Positions 1 to 8,991 of a stretch of DNA of 64,000 bases are shown here, one piece after another. Source of the DNA: Echinicola vietnamensis DSM 17526 (lineage in GTDB: Bacteria > Bacteroidota > Bacteroidia > Cytophagales > Cyclobacteriaceae); NCBI RefSeq assembly GCF_000325705.1, contig NC_019904.1, forward strand, positions 3,722,001 through 3,786,000, written 5' to 3'. The first letter of the stretch is position 1. Each line of letters begins with the position of its first letter. The notes beneath the pieces are model-generated. The model did no database searches. It was given only the letters and a program-made list of their open reading frames with translations, and was not told the DNA's origin. The translations under genes were made by a program, and so were the position numbers.

Positions 1-1
1 T

Positions 2-2227
2 CTGATTCAGGACGTAAAAGGCAGTCCCATTACCCATGGCATCATCAAGATAGGTGATGGAAAGGTGTTGTCTGTCAATAGCAATGGACAGGCTAAAGTC
101 GATATCTCCGCTTATTCGGCATCCGTAGAGTTGGAGATCTATGCCATGGGTTTCGAGCAATTGAAACTGACAGTGGGCGAGCTGATGAACAATCCCCGGG
201 TAGTTCTGAAGGAGTCCCTTGGACAGATGGATGAGTATGTGCTGTCCGCTACACGGACGGACCGGAGTGTGGAAGATTTACCGATGCCAGTGACCATTTT
301 GACCCAGGAAAAGATTCGTGAAACCGGGGCATTCAGGCTCTCGGATATTTTAGGTGAGCAGACAGGCCTGCAGTTGGTGGCTGATCATGGCACGGGGCTT
401 CAGATGCAAGGACTTGACTCAGAGTATATTTTGATTCTCTTGGATGGAGAGCCGTTGATCGGTAGGACAGCCGGTACCTTTGACCTGGACCGGATCAGTG
501 TAAGCAATATCGAGCGGATCGAAATCCTACGCGGACCGTCCAGTGCGATTTATGGCAGTGAAGCCATGGCCGGGGTGGTTAATATCATTACCAAAAAGCA
601 ACGAGAGGGATTCAGTGCCAATGTGATCGGCCAATATGGCTCTTTTAATTCACTGGATCTAGGAGCTGAAGTAGGACTCAATACCAACGGCTGGAATGTG
701 TATGGATACTATGATTATTTTTCTACGGAAGGCTATGACCTGAACACAGAGAATATAGGGAAGACCAAGGCTCCCCATAAAGCCCAGACGGGGCAATTAA
801 AACTTGGCAAGTCCCTGGGAGAAAAATGGAAATTTAACCTTAACGGCAGAATCTATAAAGACGATTACCAGGACGTTATCGGTGTTAGCTCCGGCGGTGA
901 GACCTTGACAGCTGATATGGCAGGAGACAGCAGGGATATTAACATCAACCCTTCTGTTCGCTTCAAGCCCAACACGGACTGGACATTTACCCTGCGGAAC
1001 ATGACCACCTTGTATGATACCCATTCGAACACTGTTTTTGCCGAAACAGGGGAAGTGGTGGACGAGGAAAACTTTAGCCAGCGCTATCACCGGACAGAAA
1101 TGCAGACCGATTTCAGATTGGATGAAAAGCAGCTGCTGACCATAGGGGTGGGGCACCAACTCGAAACAGTGGATGCTACCAGGTATGATGACAATAACCG
1201 GTTCAACTCCGGCTACCTTTACCTCCAACACCAATGGAATCCCACCAAGAAGTGGAACGTGGTGACAGGAGTCCGGGGAGACCTGCACAGTGAATATGCT
1301 GGGAGGATCAGTCCCAAGATAGCCGCGATGTATGCGTTCTCGGATAACTTTAGCTGGCAAGGTTCCGTGGGCGCAGGATTTAAGTCACCCGACTTCCGTC
1401 AGCTCTTGCTCAATTTCAATAATGCAGCAGTGGGCTATTATGTCTATGGGGCCATGTTGGTGGAAGAAGGGGTAAGACAGTTGGAGGAGCAGGGCCAGGT
1501 GCAGCAGTTGCTGATGGATCCGTCTTCCTTTGGGGACTTGCAGCCGGAGAATAGCTGGGCCATAAACACCGGTTTTCGCTGGAAGCTGACAGACGACCTG
1601 CTGTTGAATACCAACTTCTATAGAAACCAAATTTCCAACCTCATCGAAACTGCAGCAGTGGCCAGGTTGACCAATGGCAGAAATGTCTACAGTTACATCA
1701 ACCTCAACGAGGTGATCACACAAGGAGCAGAAGTGGAAGCCAACTACCGGTTGGGCAGTCAATGGAGATTCTCCCTTGGCTATGTGTACCTGGACAGCCG
1801 TGATGAAGAGGTGATCGAGGGAATCAAAAATGGAGAATATTTCAAAAGGAATGCCCAAAATCAGACCAGAAGGGTAGAAAGATCAGATTATGGTGGTTTG
1901 TTTAATCGCAGCCGGCATAGTGGCAATGTGAAGGTGAATTTCTGGGAAAGACACAGCGGGATCAATGTAGCCCTGCGGGGAATTTATCGCGGAAAATACG
2001 GTTATGGCGATATCAATGGCAACCAGATTCTGGATGACCCTTCGGAATATGCCGATGGCCTGATGCAATTGCATTTGACCCTGTATAAAGAATTTGACAG
2101 AGGCATAAGGCTAGAAACGGGTGTAAGGAACATCACCGATGCCCTCAACCAATATGACAGCACCAATCCCGGAAGGACTTACTTTGTCCGGGTCACCGCA
2201 TCGCTGGATCGGTTGATTGGGGAATAA
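2..2227 (+). CDS. TonB-dependent outer-membrane receptor, 5' end outside window (haem/iron type)
   Basis: Beta-barrel receptor that moves a ligand across the outer membrane using TonB energy. The frame is open to the window edge, so the protein starts upstream; the GTG at 65 is only an internal codon. The visible order is the end of a carboxypeptidase-regulatory-like domain (LIQDVKGSPITHG onward), a plug domain (DEYVLSATRTDRSVEDLP through RGPSSAIYGSEAMAGVVNII) and a long barrel ending in a typical C-terminal aromatic strand (YFVRVTASLDRLIGE). The plug resembles BtuB/FepA/HmuR receptors more than SusC. The HmuY-like gene 104 bases downstream suggests haem or a similar iron source; that ligand is inference from context. 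Confidence 0.9.
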   Translation: MIQDVKGSPITHGIIKIGDGKVLSVNSNGQAKVDISAYSASVELEIYAMGFEQLKLTVGELMNNPRVVLKESLGQMDEYVLSATRTDRSVEDLPMPVTILTQEKIRETGAFRLSDILGEQTGLQLVADHGTGLQMQGLDSEYILILLDGEPLIGRTAGTFDLDRISVSNIERIEILRGPSSAIYGSEAMAGVVNIITKKQREGFSANVIGQYGSFNSLDLGAEVGLNTNGWNVYGYYDYFSTEGYDLNTENIGKTKAPHKAQTGQLKLGKSLGEKWKFNLNGRIYKDDYQDVIGVSSGGETLTADMAGDSRDININPSVRFKPNTDWTFTLRNMTTLYDTHSNTVFAETGEVVDEENFSQRYHRTEMQTDFRLDEKQLLTIGVGHQLETVDATRYDDNNRFNSGYLYLQHQWNPTKKWNVVTGVRGDLHSEYAGRISPKIAAMYAFSDNFSWQGSVGAGFKSPDFRQLLLNFNNAAVGYYVYGAMLVEEGVRQLEEQGQVQQLLMDPSSFGDLQPENSWAINTGFRWKLTDDLLLNTNFYRNQISNLIETAAVARLTNGRNVYSYINLNEVITQGAEVEANYRLGSQWRFSLGYVYLDSRDEEVIEGIKNGEYFKRNAQNQTRRVERSDYGGLFNRSRHSGNVKVNFWERHSGINVALRGIYRGKYGYGDINGNQILDDPSEYADGLMQLHLTLYKEFDRGIRLETGVRNITDALNQYDSTNPGRTYFVRVTASLDRLIGE

Positions 2228-2331
2228 TGAATTAAGAATGTAGAATTAAGAATGATCAAGGCAGCCTGCAACTTTCAGGCCTTCCAACAAGAAAACGTTC
2301 AAAACTTGCAACATTTAAACAATTTATAAAC

Positions 2332-2949
2332 ATGAAAAAAGTAAACTTTATAGCGCTGGCCATGATGGCATTACCTCTATTTGCTGCCTGTACCAATGAT
2401 GATGACACCGAACCACAAGTAGAAGGAGAATTGGAAGCGGTTTTGGTTGAGGACCTTTTTGCGCCTAATAGTAATCCTGGGTCTGACGATAGTCAAGAGT
2501 ATGATTATGTGTATTTTAATTTTGAAAATAGTACAGTGGTCGATTCCAAAGATGAGGACTGGGACATCGCTTTCAAATCAACAGAGATAATTGTAAATGG
2601 GGGCATCAACGGTAACGGAAATGTAAAGGGAGCATTATTATCTGGAACCGTGTTCGAGGAACTTAAAGTTTTATCTGATGATGTGGAATTAACTGTTGAT
2701 ACTGAAGAAATGAATGCAATTCCTAACGGTATGCAATCAGGGTGGTGGAACTATGATATGAGTACACACTTTGTCACTCCAAAAGCGGCAGTTGTTCTCA
2801 TCTTTCAAACAAATTCAGGGAATTACGTTAAAATGGAGATTTTAAGTTTCTTTAAAGGTAATCCACCCGCAGAAGAATATGAACTCAAGGATATGTATCA
2901 TTATACCTTCCGATACGTCCTTCAGCCAAACGGAACAACGACTTTCTAA
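2332..2949 (+). CDS. HmuY-family lipoprotein
   Basis: A 205-residue surface lipoprotein: signal peptide with lipobox ending at Cys20 (LPLFAAC), then an acidic linker and a beta-rich domain with the HmuY-family phrase DEDWDIAFKSTEI around residues 75-87. Known HmuY proteins bind haem and pass it to a TonB receptor, and the receptor lies directly upstream on the same strand, so the two probably form one uptake operon. The family is wide in Bacteroidota and not every member binds haem. The His pair used by Porphyromonas HmuY cannot be assigned by eye. Confidence 0.8.
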   Translation: MKKVNFIALAMMALPLFAACTNDDDTEPQVEGELEAVLVEDLFAPNSNPGSDDSQEYDYVYFNFENSTVVDSKDEDWDIAFKSTEIIVNGGINGNGNVKGALLSGTVFEELKVLSDDVELTVDTEEMNAIPNGMQSGWWNYDMSTHFVTPKAAVVLIFQTNSGNYVKMEILSFFKGNPPAEEYELKDMYHYTFRYVLQPNGTTTF

Positions 2950-2981
2950 AGGTAACTTGATTTGACATATGTTTTCGCGGA

Positions 2982-3012
2982 AAAGGTGGAGCTCTTGGCT
3001 CCACTTTTTTTT
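2982..3012 (+). terminator. Rho-independent terminator after the HmuY gene
   Basis: Stem GTGGAGC (2986-2992) pairs with GCTCCAC (2998-3004) around a 5-base loop and is followed by a run of eight T. It lies 40 bases after the HmuY stop and ends the receptor operon before the convergent AlkB gene. Confidence 0.8.
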
Positions 3013-3107
3013 ATGGGGGATTACAAATCCCCAGTATCCGTCATCATGGATTATAAATCCGCGACAGCGATAATCTTAAAATCTTCCAATTTTATAATCT
3101 CCCAATC

Positions 3108-3710
3108 TTACTCAATAATGCGACGGAACGTGAGGCTGATCCTTGGGCGGGTGACTTTCTTGGTAGGAGGAAGGCGGTGGAGCCAGTTTTTCTGGGAACC
3201 TTCCCGCATGACAAGCAAGCTGCCGTTTTCAAGGATCAGGCTAACGGTCTGTTTGGTGGTTTTATGTTTGAAGGAAAACTTGCGTTCCGCACCAAAGGTC
3301 AGGGAAGTCACGATGGGATCATCGCCAAGCATCTTTTCCCCATCGCTGTGCCAAGCCATGCCTTCGCTGCCTTCATGGTAGAGATTCAGCAGGCAGGAAT
3401 TAAAGATGTTGCCGGATTTAGCCTCCACTATGGCTTTAAGTTCTTTCAATGCCGGCGTCCAGGGAAGGGCCTGCTTTGTCGTGCCCGAATAGCGGTATTC
3501 AAAGGGGCTATCTCCGTACCAAGCTACTTTGCGTTTGGTAACGTAATGCTTGCCATAAAGCACGGCCTCATCATGTCTCCATTCGATGTGATGGAACAGC
3601 TTATCGAAATAATCAGTGGATTGCTCTTGGCTAAAGATTTTGCCATAGTAATGTACCGTGCCATCAAAAGGCAAAATATTGGGCAGGCTGTTTTGGCTAA
3701 ATAAATCCAT
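3108..3710 (-). CDS. AlkB-like 2-oxoglutarate/Fe(II) dioxygenase
   Basis: A 200-residue oxygenase of the AlkB family, which uses Fe(II) and 2-oxoglutarate to remove alkyl groups from nucleic-acid bases. Metal ligands are visible: H121 and D123 in WHSDGE and the distal H178 in NWLHRLP; R188/R190 of RPRISLTFR would hold 2-oxoglutarate. An N-x-Y motif (NLYHEG, about 109-114) is also typical. Length matches short bacterial/ALKBH2-like members. It is convergent with the HmuY operon and stands alone. Substrate (DNA or RNA) cannot be told from sequence. Confidence 0.88.
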   Translation of the reverse strand: MDLFSQNSLPNILPFDGTVHYYGKIFSQEQSTDYFDKLFHHIEWRHDEAVLYGKHYVTKRKVAWYGDSPFEYRYSGTTKQALPWTPALKELKAIVEAKSGNIFNSCLLNLYHEGSEGMAWHSDGEKMLGDDPIVTSLTFGAERKFSFKHKTTKQTVSLILENGSLLVMREGSQKNWLHRLPPTKKVTRPRISLTFRRIIE

Positions 3711-3820
3711 GGCTAAATGTAGCCGTTTGGCCAGAAAGTCCCAAAGGTGCTAATAAGTTGTTTTTTGTAGTGCACTTTAGGGATAGCTGGAAATACTGGT
3801 GTTAAGTTAGTCATAAAATA

Positions 3821-3935
3821 ACCTTTCGACTTTCGTTTATCCTGAGCTAGTAGAAGTGCCGAAGGACTCAAGGTGACACTTCAGTATGTCAGGTCGAGCG
3901 CCCGCCTCCCGGAGGGCAGGGAGTCAAGACCTCGG
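3821..3935. repeat. Possible short palindromic intergenic repeat
   Basis: The non-coding stretch between the AlkB and PqaA-like genes (3711-3974) holds a G+C-rich block unlike its surroundings, with the small palindrome CCTCCCGGAGG inside CCCGCCTCCCGGAGGGCAGG, preceded by a run reading like AGTAGAAGTGCCGAAGGACTC. Such blocks are often dispersed REP-like repeats. No second copy is recognised in this window, so the call rests on composition and symmetry only. Confidence 0.3.
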
Positions 3936-3974
3936 ATTAATGACACATCACGCCAAACTTCCTGGCACCTATTG

Positions 3975-5318
3975 TCACTTGATCACGCCATCAGCATCAC
4001 AGCGGACGATTTGACTGGAGATGTAATAAGGTTTCCCTAATGGACTGGTGAAGTGATAGGCAATGTAAAACGTTTTCTGGCCTTTCTTGGGTAAGGTGAC
4101 CTTGGTTTGGTTGTTTTTAACGGATTTTGATTTCCACTTTTCATCCCTGAAATCCATGTCTTCTGGTGATTTGGCCTCCCAAATCAAGACCTTATCTGGG
4201 ACGTGGGATGGAAAACTACAGGAGACCGTCAGCTTTTTCTGGCCAGACTTGCTTACATCCATCTTCACTTGAGGTAGGGCTTGCTGCAGACATTGATATT
4301 CGAAGAAGGCACTGAGGTTTTGCAGGGCAATTTGGCCATCCCCCAAGCCATGTTCCACATTGGGAATGTATACCAAGTCATTGTCTCCAGGGATTTCATG
4401 CCAGTAGTTTTTTGCCGCATCGATGGGCCAATAAGGATCATTGGTGCCCATAAAGACTAGCTTTGGCATGTCCAATTGATTGCGGTAGGCATAGGGATCC
4501 ACCATGGAGATGGTCGCCGTTCCTTCAGGAGTATTGGACGTTTGTGGAATGCCCAAGTCCACATAATCCTGAATTTCTGGACTGTAATCTTTCCACATTT
4601 CTATTTGATATTGTAAGCTGACAGGCATGTTCAGTACATCGATTACCATGGGGGCAATGGCGTTGACCCGATCGTCCTGACTTCCGGTCAGCCACGTAGT
4701 CCAACCTCTTTTGGAAAGTCCGGTCAATAGAAAATCATGAACCTCATGGCCTGTTTCATCCCTTGTAAAGGTCGATACAGCATCCATGGCACGCTGGACG
4801 GATTTTACCATTGGGAAGAGCAGGGGCCAGGTTTCGTCTCCCGTTTCTTGGTATTGGTGTAAGGTATAGCTAATGATTTCGTCTTCTACCTTTCCATCAA
4901 ATATGGGCTGGTTGGGCACTTGAAAGATGGCCGCCACGATTGCATTATTGTCCACGGCCAGGTTTTCAAGCCCTTTAACGACCGCATCGTCACGGTCCCG
5001 CTGTTTGGGCAGGTTGTTTTCCAGCCGTCCTCCACCGATGTAAAGCAAGGCTTGATCGTACTGGACTCGTTCAGGTACCAGTATCACCAGGCGGTGTTTC
5101 CAAGTATAGCCTTTCCACTCCTGCGAAGTCAATAGAAGCTCATATTGGGTTTGATGAGGTAAACCGATTTCATCCACCCATTCCACCGTAAACTCGGGTG
5201 AAGGAGAGGAGAGGAAATTGGTGATGGCTGCATGCTTTTCCTGAGTAAAGCCAGGAACCGATAAGCAGCAAGCAAATAAAACGATTAACAGTCCATGATG
5301 TAAACGGTGCATCTTCAT
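3975..5318 (-). CDS. Secreted PqaA-family alpha/beta hydrolase
   Basis: A 447-residue protein of the PhoPQ-activated pathogenicity-related family. Signal peptide at residues 1-25 (LLIVLFACCLSVPGFTQ). The nucleophile elbow is GLSKRGWT with Ser202; D294 or D300 in GTNDPYWPIDAA and H323 in NVEHGLGDG complete a likely catalytic triad. Family members are secreted or periplasmic hydrolases of poorly known substrate; the Salmonella name refers to regulation, not to a reaction. It diverges from the phosphatase gene at 5446, with 127 bases of shared upstream region. Confidence 0.82.
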   Translation of the reverse strand: MKMHRLHHGLLIVLFACCLSVPGFTQEKHAAITNFLSSPSPEFTVEWVDEIGLPHQTQYELLLTSQEWKGYTWKHRLVILVPERVQYDQALLYIGGGRLENNLPKQRDRDDAVVKGLENLAVDNNAIVAAIFQVPNQPIFDGKVEDEIISYTLHQYQETGDETWPLLFPMVKSVQRAMDAVSTFTRDETGHEVHDFLLTGLSKRGWTTWLTGSQDDRVNAIAPMVIDVLNMPVSLQYQIEMWKDYSPEIQDYVDLGIPQTSNTPEGTATISMVDPYAYRNQLDMPKLVFMGTNDPYWPIDAAKNYWHEIPGDNDLVYIPNVEHGLGDGQIALQNLSAFFEYQCLQQALPQVKMDVSKSGQKKLTVSCSFPSHVPDKVLIWEAKSPEDMDFRDEKWKSKSVKNNQTKVTLPKKGQKTFYIAYHFTSPLGKPYYISSQIVRCDADGVIK

Positions 5319-5445
5319 ATAAAATTAATAACTAACAATAGCCCAAAAGGGCCGGTCCAAAGTTTAATTAGTGTAAGGCGCTTAAAAAGAAGAAGACAGC
5401 GTAAAATTACTTAAATAATTATAAACCACAAGTCAAAAGTAAAAT

Positions 5446-6783
5446 ATGATCAGCTCAAAACCATTGGTAATGAGTGCGTTATTGTTGTTGTCCTTTGGGT
5501 TCCAACGGCAAGCATTCGGGACAATCCTATCAGCATGGGATACGGTGGACTTATCGCAAAATGCCCATTTATTGCCTACCGTAAAGCCGGATCGCATCAT
5601 CCTCAATTTAGCCGAAAATCCCTTGGAAACGGTAGGGGTAAATTGGCGAACCGGCACCATGGAGTCCACTTCATATTTGCAGTATGCTATTGCTACTGCT
5701 GGGCCTGAGTTTAGTGAGCATGCCCAAACCATTGCCGCAAAGACAAGCTACCTGAAGACCCAGCAAGATGATGAACCCACCATCGAGGCCCATTATCATG
5801 AGGTAGACTTGAACGGCTTGACTCCCGGTCAGGTGTATGTGTATCGCGTGGGATCTGATAAGGTCTGGAGTGAGTGGTACCAATTTAAAATGCCCAAGAA
5901 GGAGGGTCCAGTTAGCTTTTTCTATTTTGGCGATGCCCAAAATGATGTCGCTTCCAAGTGGAGCAGGGTTATTCGTGAAGCTAGTTTTCAATTTCCACGG
6001 GTAGATTTTATGCTTTACGCCGGTGACCTGATCAATCATGAAGATGCGGATTTCGAGTGGGGGGGATGGTTTGAAGCGGGAGGGTTTATTCATGCTTCTG
6101 TCCCCGTTATGATGACGCCCGGAAACCACGAATATGCCAAGGGAGTTATCCTGTCAAAACACTGGAAACCGCAGTTTAATTTGCCAGAAAATGGTCCTAA
6201 GGGGCTGGAAGAGATGGCCTATGAAATCAATTACCCCGACCTAAAGGTGGTGTCATTGGATGGAGAGCAGATAGATGAGATTCCTGCCCAGAAAATGGCA
6301 CAGGTGGAATGGCTAAGGAATATTTTGGAAAATAACCCTAAAAAATGGACCGTTATCACCTTTCATTACCCGATTTATTCCACCAAACCAAACCGTGTTA
6401 ACGAAGATATGTTGGAGTACATTAAACCTGTTTTGGAGGAATATGAGGTGGATCTAGTGTTGCAAGGGCATGATCATGCCTACGCCAGGGGACGCGTGAC
6501 CACACAAAACGGTCAGGAAGTTTTGGGTGAGGGGCCGATGTATGTGGTTTCCGTAAGCGGCCCAAAAATGTATGAGATTGGCGATGATCCCTGGATGGAT
6601 CGAAGGGCTTATATGACACAGCTTTTCCAATGGATAAATGTCCATGACGATCGACTTGAATATCAATCTCTAACTGCTACAGGAGAGCTTTATGATGCAT
6701 TTACCCTTGAAAAGGACGCCACAGGAAAAAATAAATTGATCAATCAGATCCCAGATAGCCCAGAGCGGGTAGGGGAACCGTAA
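5446..6783 (+). CDS. Secreted purple-acid-type metallophosphoesterase
   Basis: A 445-residue exported phosphoesterase. An N-terminal signal (about 1-25) and a fibronectin-III-like purple acid phosphatase domain (about 45-150) precede a calcineurin-like catalytic domain. Metal-binding motifs are in order: D163 (FGDAQ), GD at 193-194 (YAGDLIN), GNHE at 226-229, H307 (TFHYP), and GHDHA with H342 and H344. It would release phosphate from organic esters in the periplasm or outside. The glycerophosphodiesterase begins 3 bases after its stop, so the two form a phosphate-scavenging pair. Confidence 0.88.
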   Translation: MISSKPLVMSALLLLSFGFQRQAFGTILSAWDTVDLSQNAHLLPTVKPDRIILNLAENPLETVGVNWRTGTMESTSYLQYAIATAGPEFSEHAQTIAAKTSYLKTQQDDEPTIEAHYHEVDLNGLTPGQVYVYRVGSDKVWSEWYQFKMPKKEGPVSFFYFGDAQNDVASKWSRVIREASFQFPRVDFMLYAGDLINHEDADFEWGGWFEAGGFIHASVPVMMTPGNHEYAKGVILSKHWKPQFNLPENGPKGLEEMAYEINYPDLKVVSLDGEQIDEIPAQKMAQVEWLRNILENNPKKWTVITFHYPIYSTKPNRVNEDMLEYIKPVLEEYEVDLVLQGHDHAYARGRVTTQNGQEVLGEGPMYVVSVSGPKMYEIGDDPWMDRRAYMTQLFQWINVHDDRLEYQSLTATGELYDAFTLEKDATGKNKLINQIPDSPERVGEP

Positions 6784-6786
6784 CCC

Positions 6787-7644
6787 ATGCATGTGATGAA
6801 TCGAATAAAGATACGACCGATTTATTTTTGGGCGGTACTGGCCTTAATGAGCTGTGGATCGCTTTGTCATGGACAGGTAGCAGCCATCCAAGAGCGTTTT
6901 TTACACAGTGACCATTTGATGGTTGCCTCTCATCGGGCCGCCCATCAGCACTATCCAGAAAACAGTTTGGCAGCGATCCAGGAAGCCATTACCATTGGGG
7001 TGGACATTATAGAATTGGATATTCGTGTGACGCGCGATGGTGTTCCGGTGATCATGCATGACCAAACGATCGACAGGACCACCACGGGAATAGGGGATAT
7101 AGAGCAGTTGGATTATGGGGACATTCATTCCCTGAAATTGCTTCACCAGGGCAAAGTGACCGATCAGTCCATTCCTACGCTACAGGAGGCCCTAATGCTG
7201 TGCAAAGGAAAGGTCATGGTGGATATGGACATGAAGACCGATAAAATCGATGAAGTGGTTGAGGTGGTAAAAGCAATAGGGGCAATAGATCAGCTGATCT
7301 TTTTCGATGCCGATTGGGAGGTGCTGGAAAGAATAAGCCATAAGCTGGATGGAGCCCACCTGATGCCCCGGGCATATAAGCCGAATGATATTAAAAAGGC
7401 GGTGAAGCGACTGGATCCAGTGGCCATCCATATAGATCCCAGCTTTTATACTGCTAAAACCATCAAATTGGCCAATAAACATGGTTTGAGGATTTGGATC
7501 AATTCCCTTGGCGATCGCGATAAGGCTTTGAAGAGGGCTCCTGACGTGCAGGCATCATGTAAATGGTTGGAAAAAGGAGCCAATATGGTACAGACGGACT
7601 TGCCCGAATTTTGGGTTAGCGTAAGAGAATCTTTGGATGAGTAA
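6787..7644 (+). CDS. Glycerophosphodiester phosphodiesterase
   Basis: A 285-residue GDPD-type enzyme that splits glycerophosphodiesters from phospholipids to glycerol-3-phosphate and an alcohol. A signal peptide with a possible lipobox (ALMSC, Cys23) opens the protein. Catalytic residues follow the family pattern: H49-R50, the metal pair E76/D78 in ELDIR, and H91-D92 in VIMHD. Position 51 is Ala where many members have Gly. It starts 3 bases after the phosphatase gene and is almost certainly co-transcribed, so phosphate freed by both would feed the same uptake. Confidence 0.87.
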   Translation: MHVMNRIKIRPIYFWAVLALMSCGSLCHGQVAAIQERFLHSDHLMVASHRAAHQHYPENSLAAIQEAITIGVDIIELDIRVTRDGVPVIMHDQTIDRTTTGIGDIEQLDYGDIHSLKLLHQGKVTDQSIPTLQEALMLCKGKVMVDMDMKTDKIDEVVEVVKAIGAIDQLIFFDADWEVLERISHKLDGAHLMPRAYKPNDIKKAVKRLDPVAIHIDPSFYTAKTIKLANKHGLRIWINSLGDRDKALKRAPDVQASCKWLEKGANMVQTDLPEFWVSVRESLDE

Positions 7645-8064
7645 TTTTTACTATTTTAATTCCTTTAATCAAATGATGGATAAGATTTTTGGTTAAAAAG
7701 ATGTAATTAATGGTTTAAAAGACGGCTATTGTTCAGCTAGTGTTTCTTTTTTGAAGTTAGTCTTATGAATGATGTACGTTAACCCAAATTACCATGAAAC
7801 AATCCATCAATTCAACCATTTCCAAATGTGCCGCCCCTTTGGGGCTAACTTTCGAGTTTACATCATACACCATACCACGGATTTGTAACGCCTTAAGCAT
7901 CCTATTTGTGTTTATCAGCGTTCATCCGTGGCCCAATAGCAACCAAAGGAGGAGAAGAACATATTTACCCATCGATATAGGCTGCCCCATCTTTTCGGCT
8001 TGATCCTTTTTATTGGCTTTATGGTCAGCACGACTAAACCAGCCTTAGAAAAGGTGACTTTAAT
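7645..8064. other. Intergenic region with no convincing gene
   Basis: This stretch holds a weak 69-codon + frame from 7794 with no domain, and a second overlapping + frame ending near 8133 that encodes a hydrophobic run (LILFIGFMV) but has no good start. The text around 7850-7940 (ACGGATTTG, GTTTATCAGCGTTCATCCGTGG) reads like a decayed dispersed intergenic repeat of the sort common in Bacteroidota; that is memory, not a search. Confidence 0.4.
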
Positions 8065-8235
8065 CTATGATTTGGGCTTCAATCTTTCCTTCTTCTTACC
8101 TTTATCAGGGATTGGAATAGCGGGGATTTTATAATCTGCCAGTATTTCCGGGCTATTCAAATAGCAAACAGGAGAGGAAAGTGATGTTTTGGAAAGTAAT
8201 GGTTCCGTAGGGTATATGGTGGTTTTTTTATTCAT
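8065..8235 (-). CDS. Possible small protein of 56 residues
   Basis: An ATG-to-TAG frame on the minus strand begins MNKKTTIYPTEPLLSK and ends with a very basic tail (KGKKKERLKPKS). It has no signal or recognised domain and overlaps an antisense + frame. The A+T-rich lead before the ATG (AACATTAAAAACCATTTATAAAC) would suit translation in Bacteroidota, which rarely use Shine-Dalgarno sites. Kept as a low-confidence candidate only. Confidence 0.25.
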   Translation of the reverse strand: MNKKTTIYPTEPLLSKTSLSSPVCYLNSPEILADYKIPAIPIPDKGKKKERLKPKS

Positions 8236-8400
8236 GTTTATAAATGGTTTTTAATGTTAAGTAAATAATATTAAGGCGCTTAAACAAATTTCTTCACTTA
8301 ATGGAGAATCTGGCAGTGGTTAGCGAATAGCGAGGACATTTAAAGTAAATAATATATATAATTGGTAATTAACACAGTTTGGATCAACAATTATACATTC

Positions 8401-8991
8401 ATGAAAAAGGAAGTGGAGAAGTATATCCAAGTGTATCTTCGACAATTTAGCCATCTCGGGCCAGAAGTAGCCGAATTCATTCAGCCTTACCTCAGCATTC
8501 GCCAAATTCCCAAAGGTGAATATTACCTAAGCAGTGGAGAAATACAGCACGATATGGGGTTTGTATATGAGGGATTATGCAGAAGGTTCTTTATCAATGA
8601 TAAAGGAAATGAGATTACCACTGGATTTATCCAAGAAAATGAATATGTAACGGACTATCCAGCCTTTATCAGGCAACAACCATCCAAATATCACATACAG
8701 TGTCTGGAGCCATCCATTGTCGTAAATTTACCCTATGAGGTGATTCAGGAAAGTTATCGGAAGTTTAGGCAAAGTGAAATGCAAGGGAGATTGATTGCAG
8801 AAAAGGTGCTGACGATTTTGAGTGATCGTGTGGAAAGCTTCTTGTTTCTGACAGCAGAAGAGCGGTATTTGAATTTTTTGGCCAACCATGAAGACCTGAT
8901 GAACCGGGTGAGCCTGACCCATTTGGCTTCATTTTTAGGCATTGAGCGACAATCCTTAAGTCGGATCAGAAAAAGAATTGCTTCCAAATGA
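8401..8991 (+). CDS. Crp/Fnr-family transcription regulator
   Basis: A 196-residue one-component regulator starting at ATG 8401 (MKKEVEKYIQVYL); an upstream in-frame extension exists but adds nothing conserved. Residues about 25-120 form a cyclic-nucleotide-binding-like beta-roll (IPKGEYYLSSGEIQHDMGFV, YEGLCRRFFIND), and the end (LTHLASFLGIERQSLSRIRKRI) is a helix-turn-helix. This short Bacteroidota subfamily normally lacks the cAMP phosphate-binding Arg-Ala cassette, and none is seen here, so the ligand is unknown. The stop overlaps the next gene's ATG by 4 bases, implying coupled translation with the amidohydrolase. Confidence 0.85.
   Translation: MKKEVEKYIQVYLRQFSHLGPEVAEFIQPYLSIRQIPKGEYYLSSGEIQHDMGFVYEGLCRRFFINDKGNEITTGFIQENEYVTDYPAFIRQQPSKYHIQCLEPSIVVNLPYEVIQESYRKFRQSEMQGRLIAEKVLTILSDRVESFLFLTAEERYLNFLANHEDLMNRVSLTHLASFLGIERQSLSRIRKRIASK

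Noticed and set aside
7794..8003. Small protein MKQSINSTISK
   Set aside because: No domain, unusual composition for a local gene and placed in apparently decayed repeat sequence.
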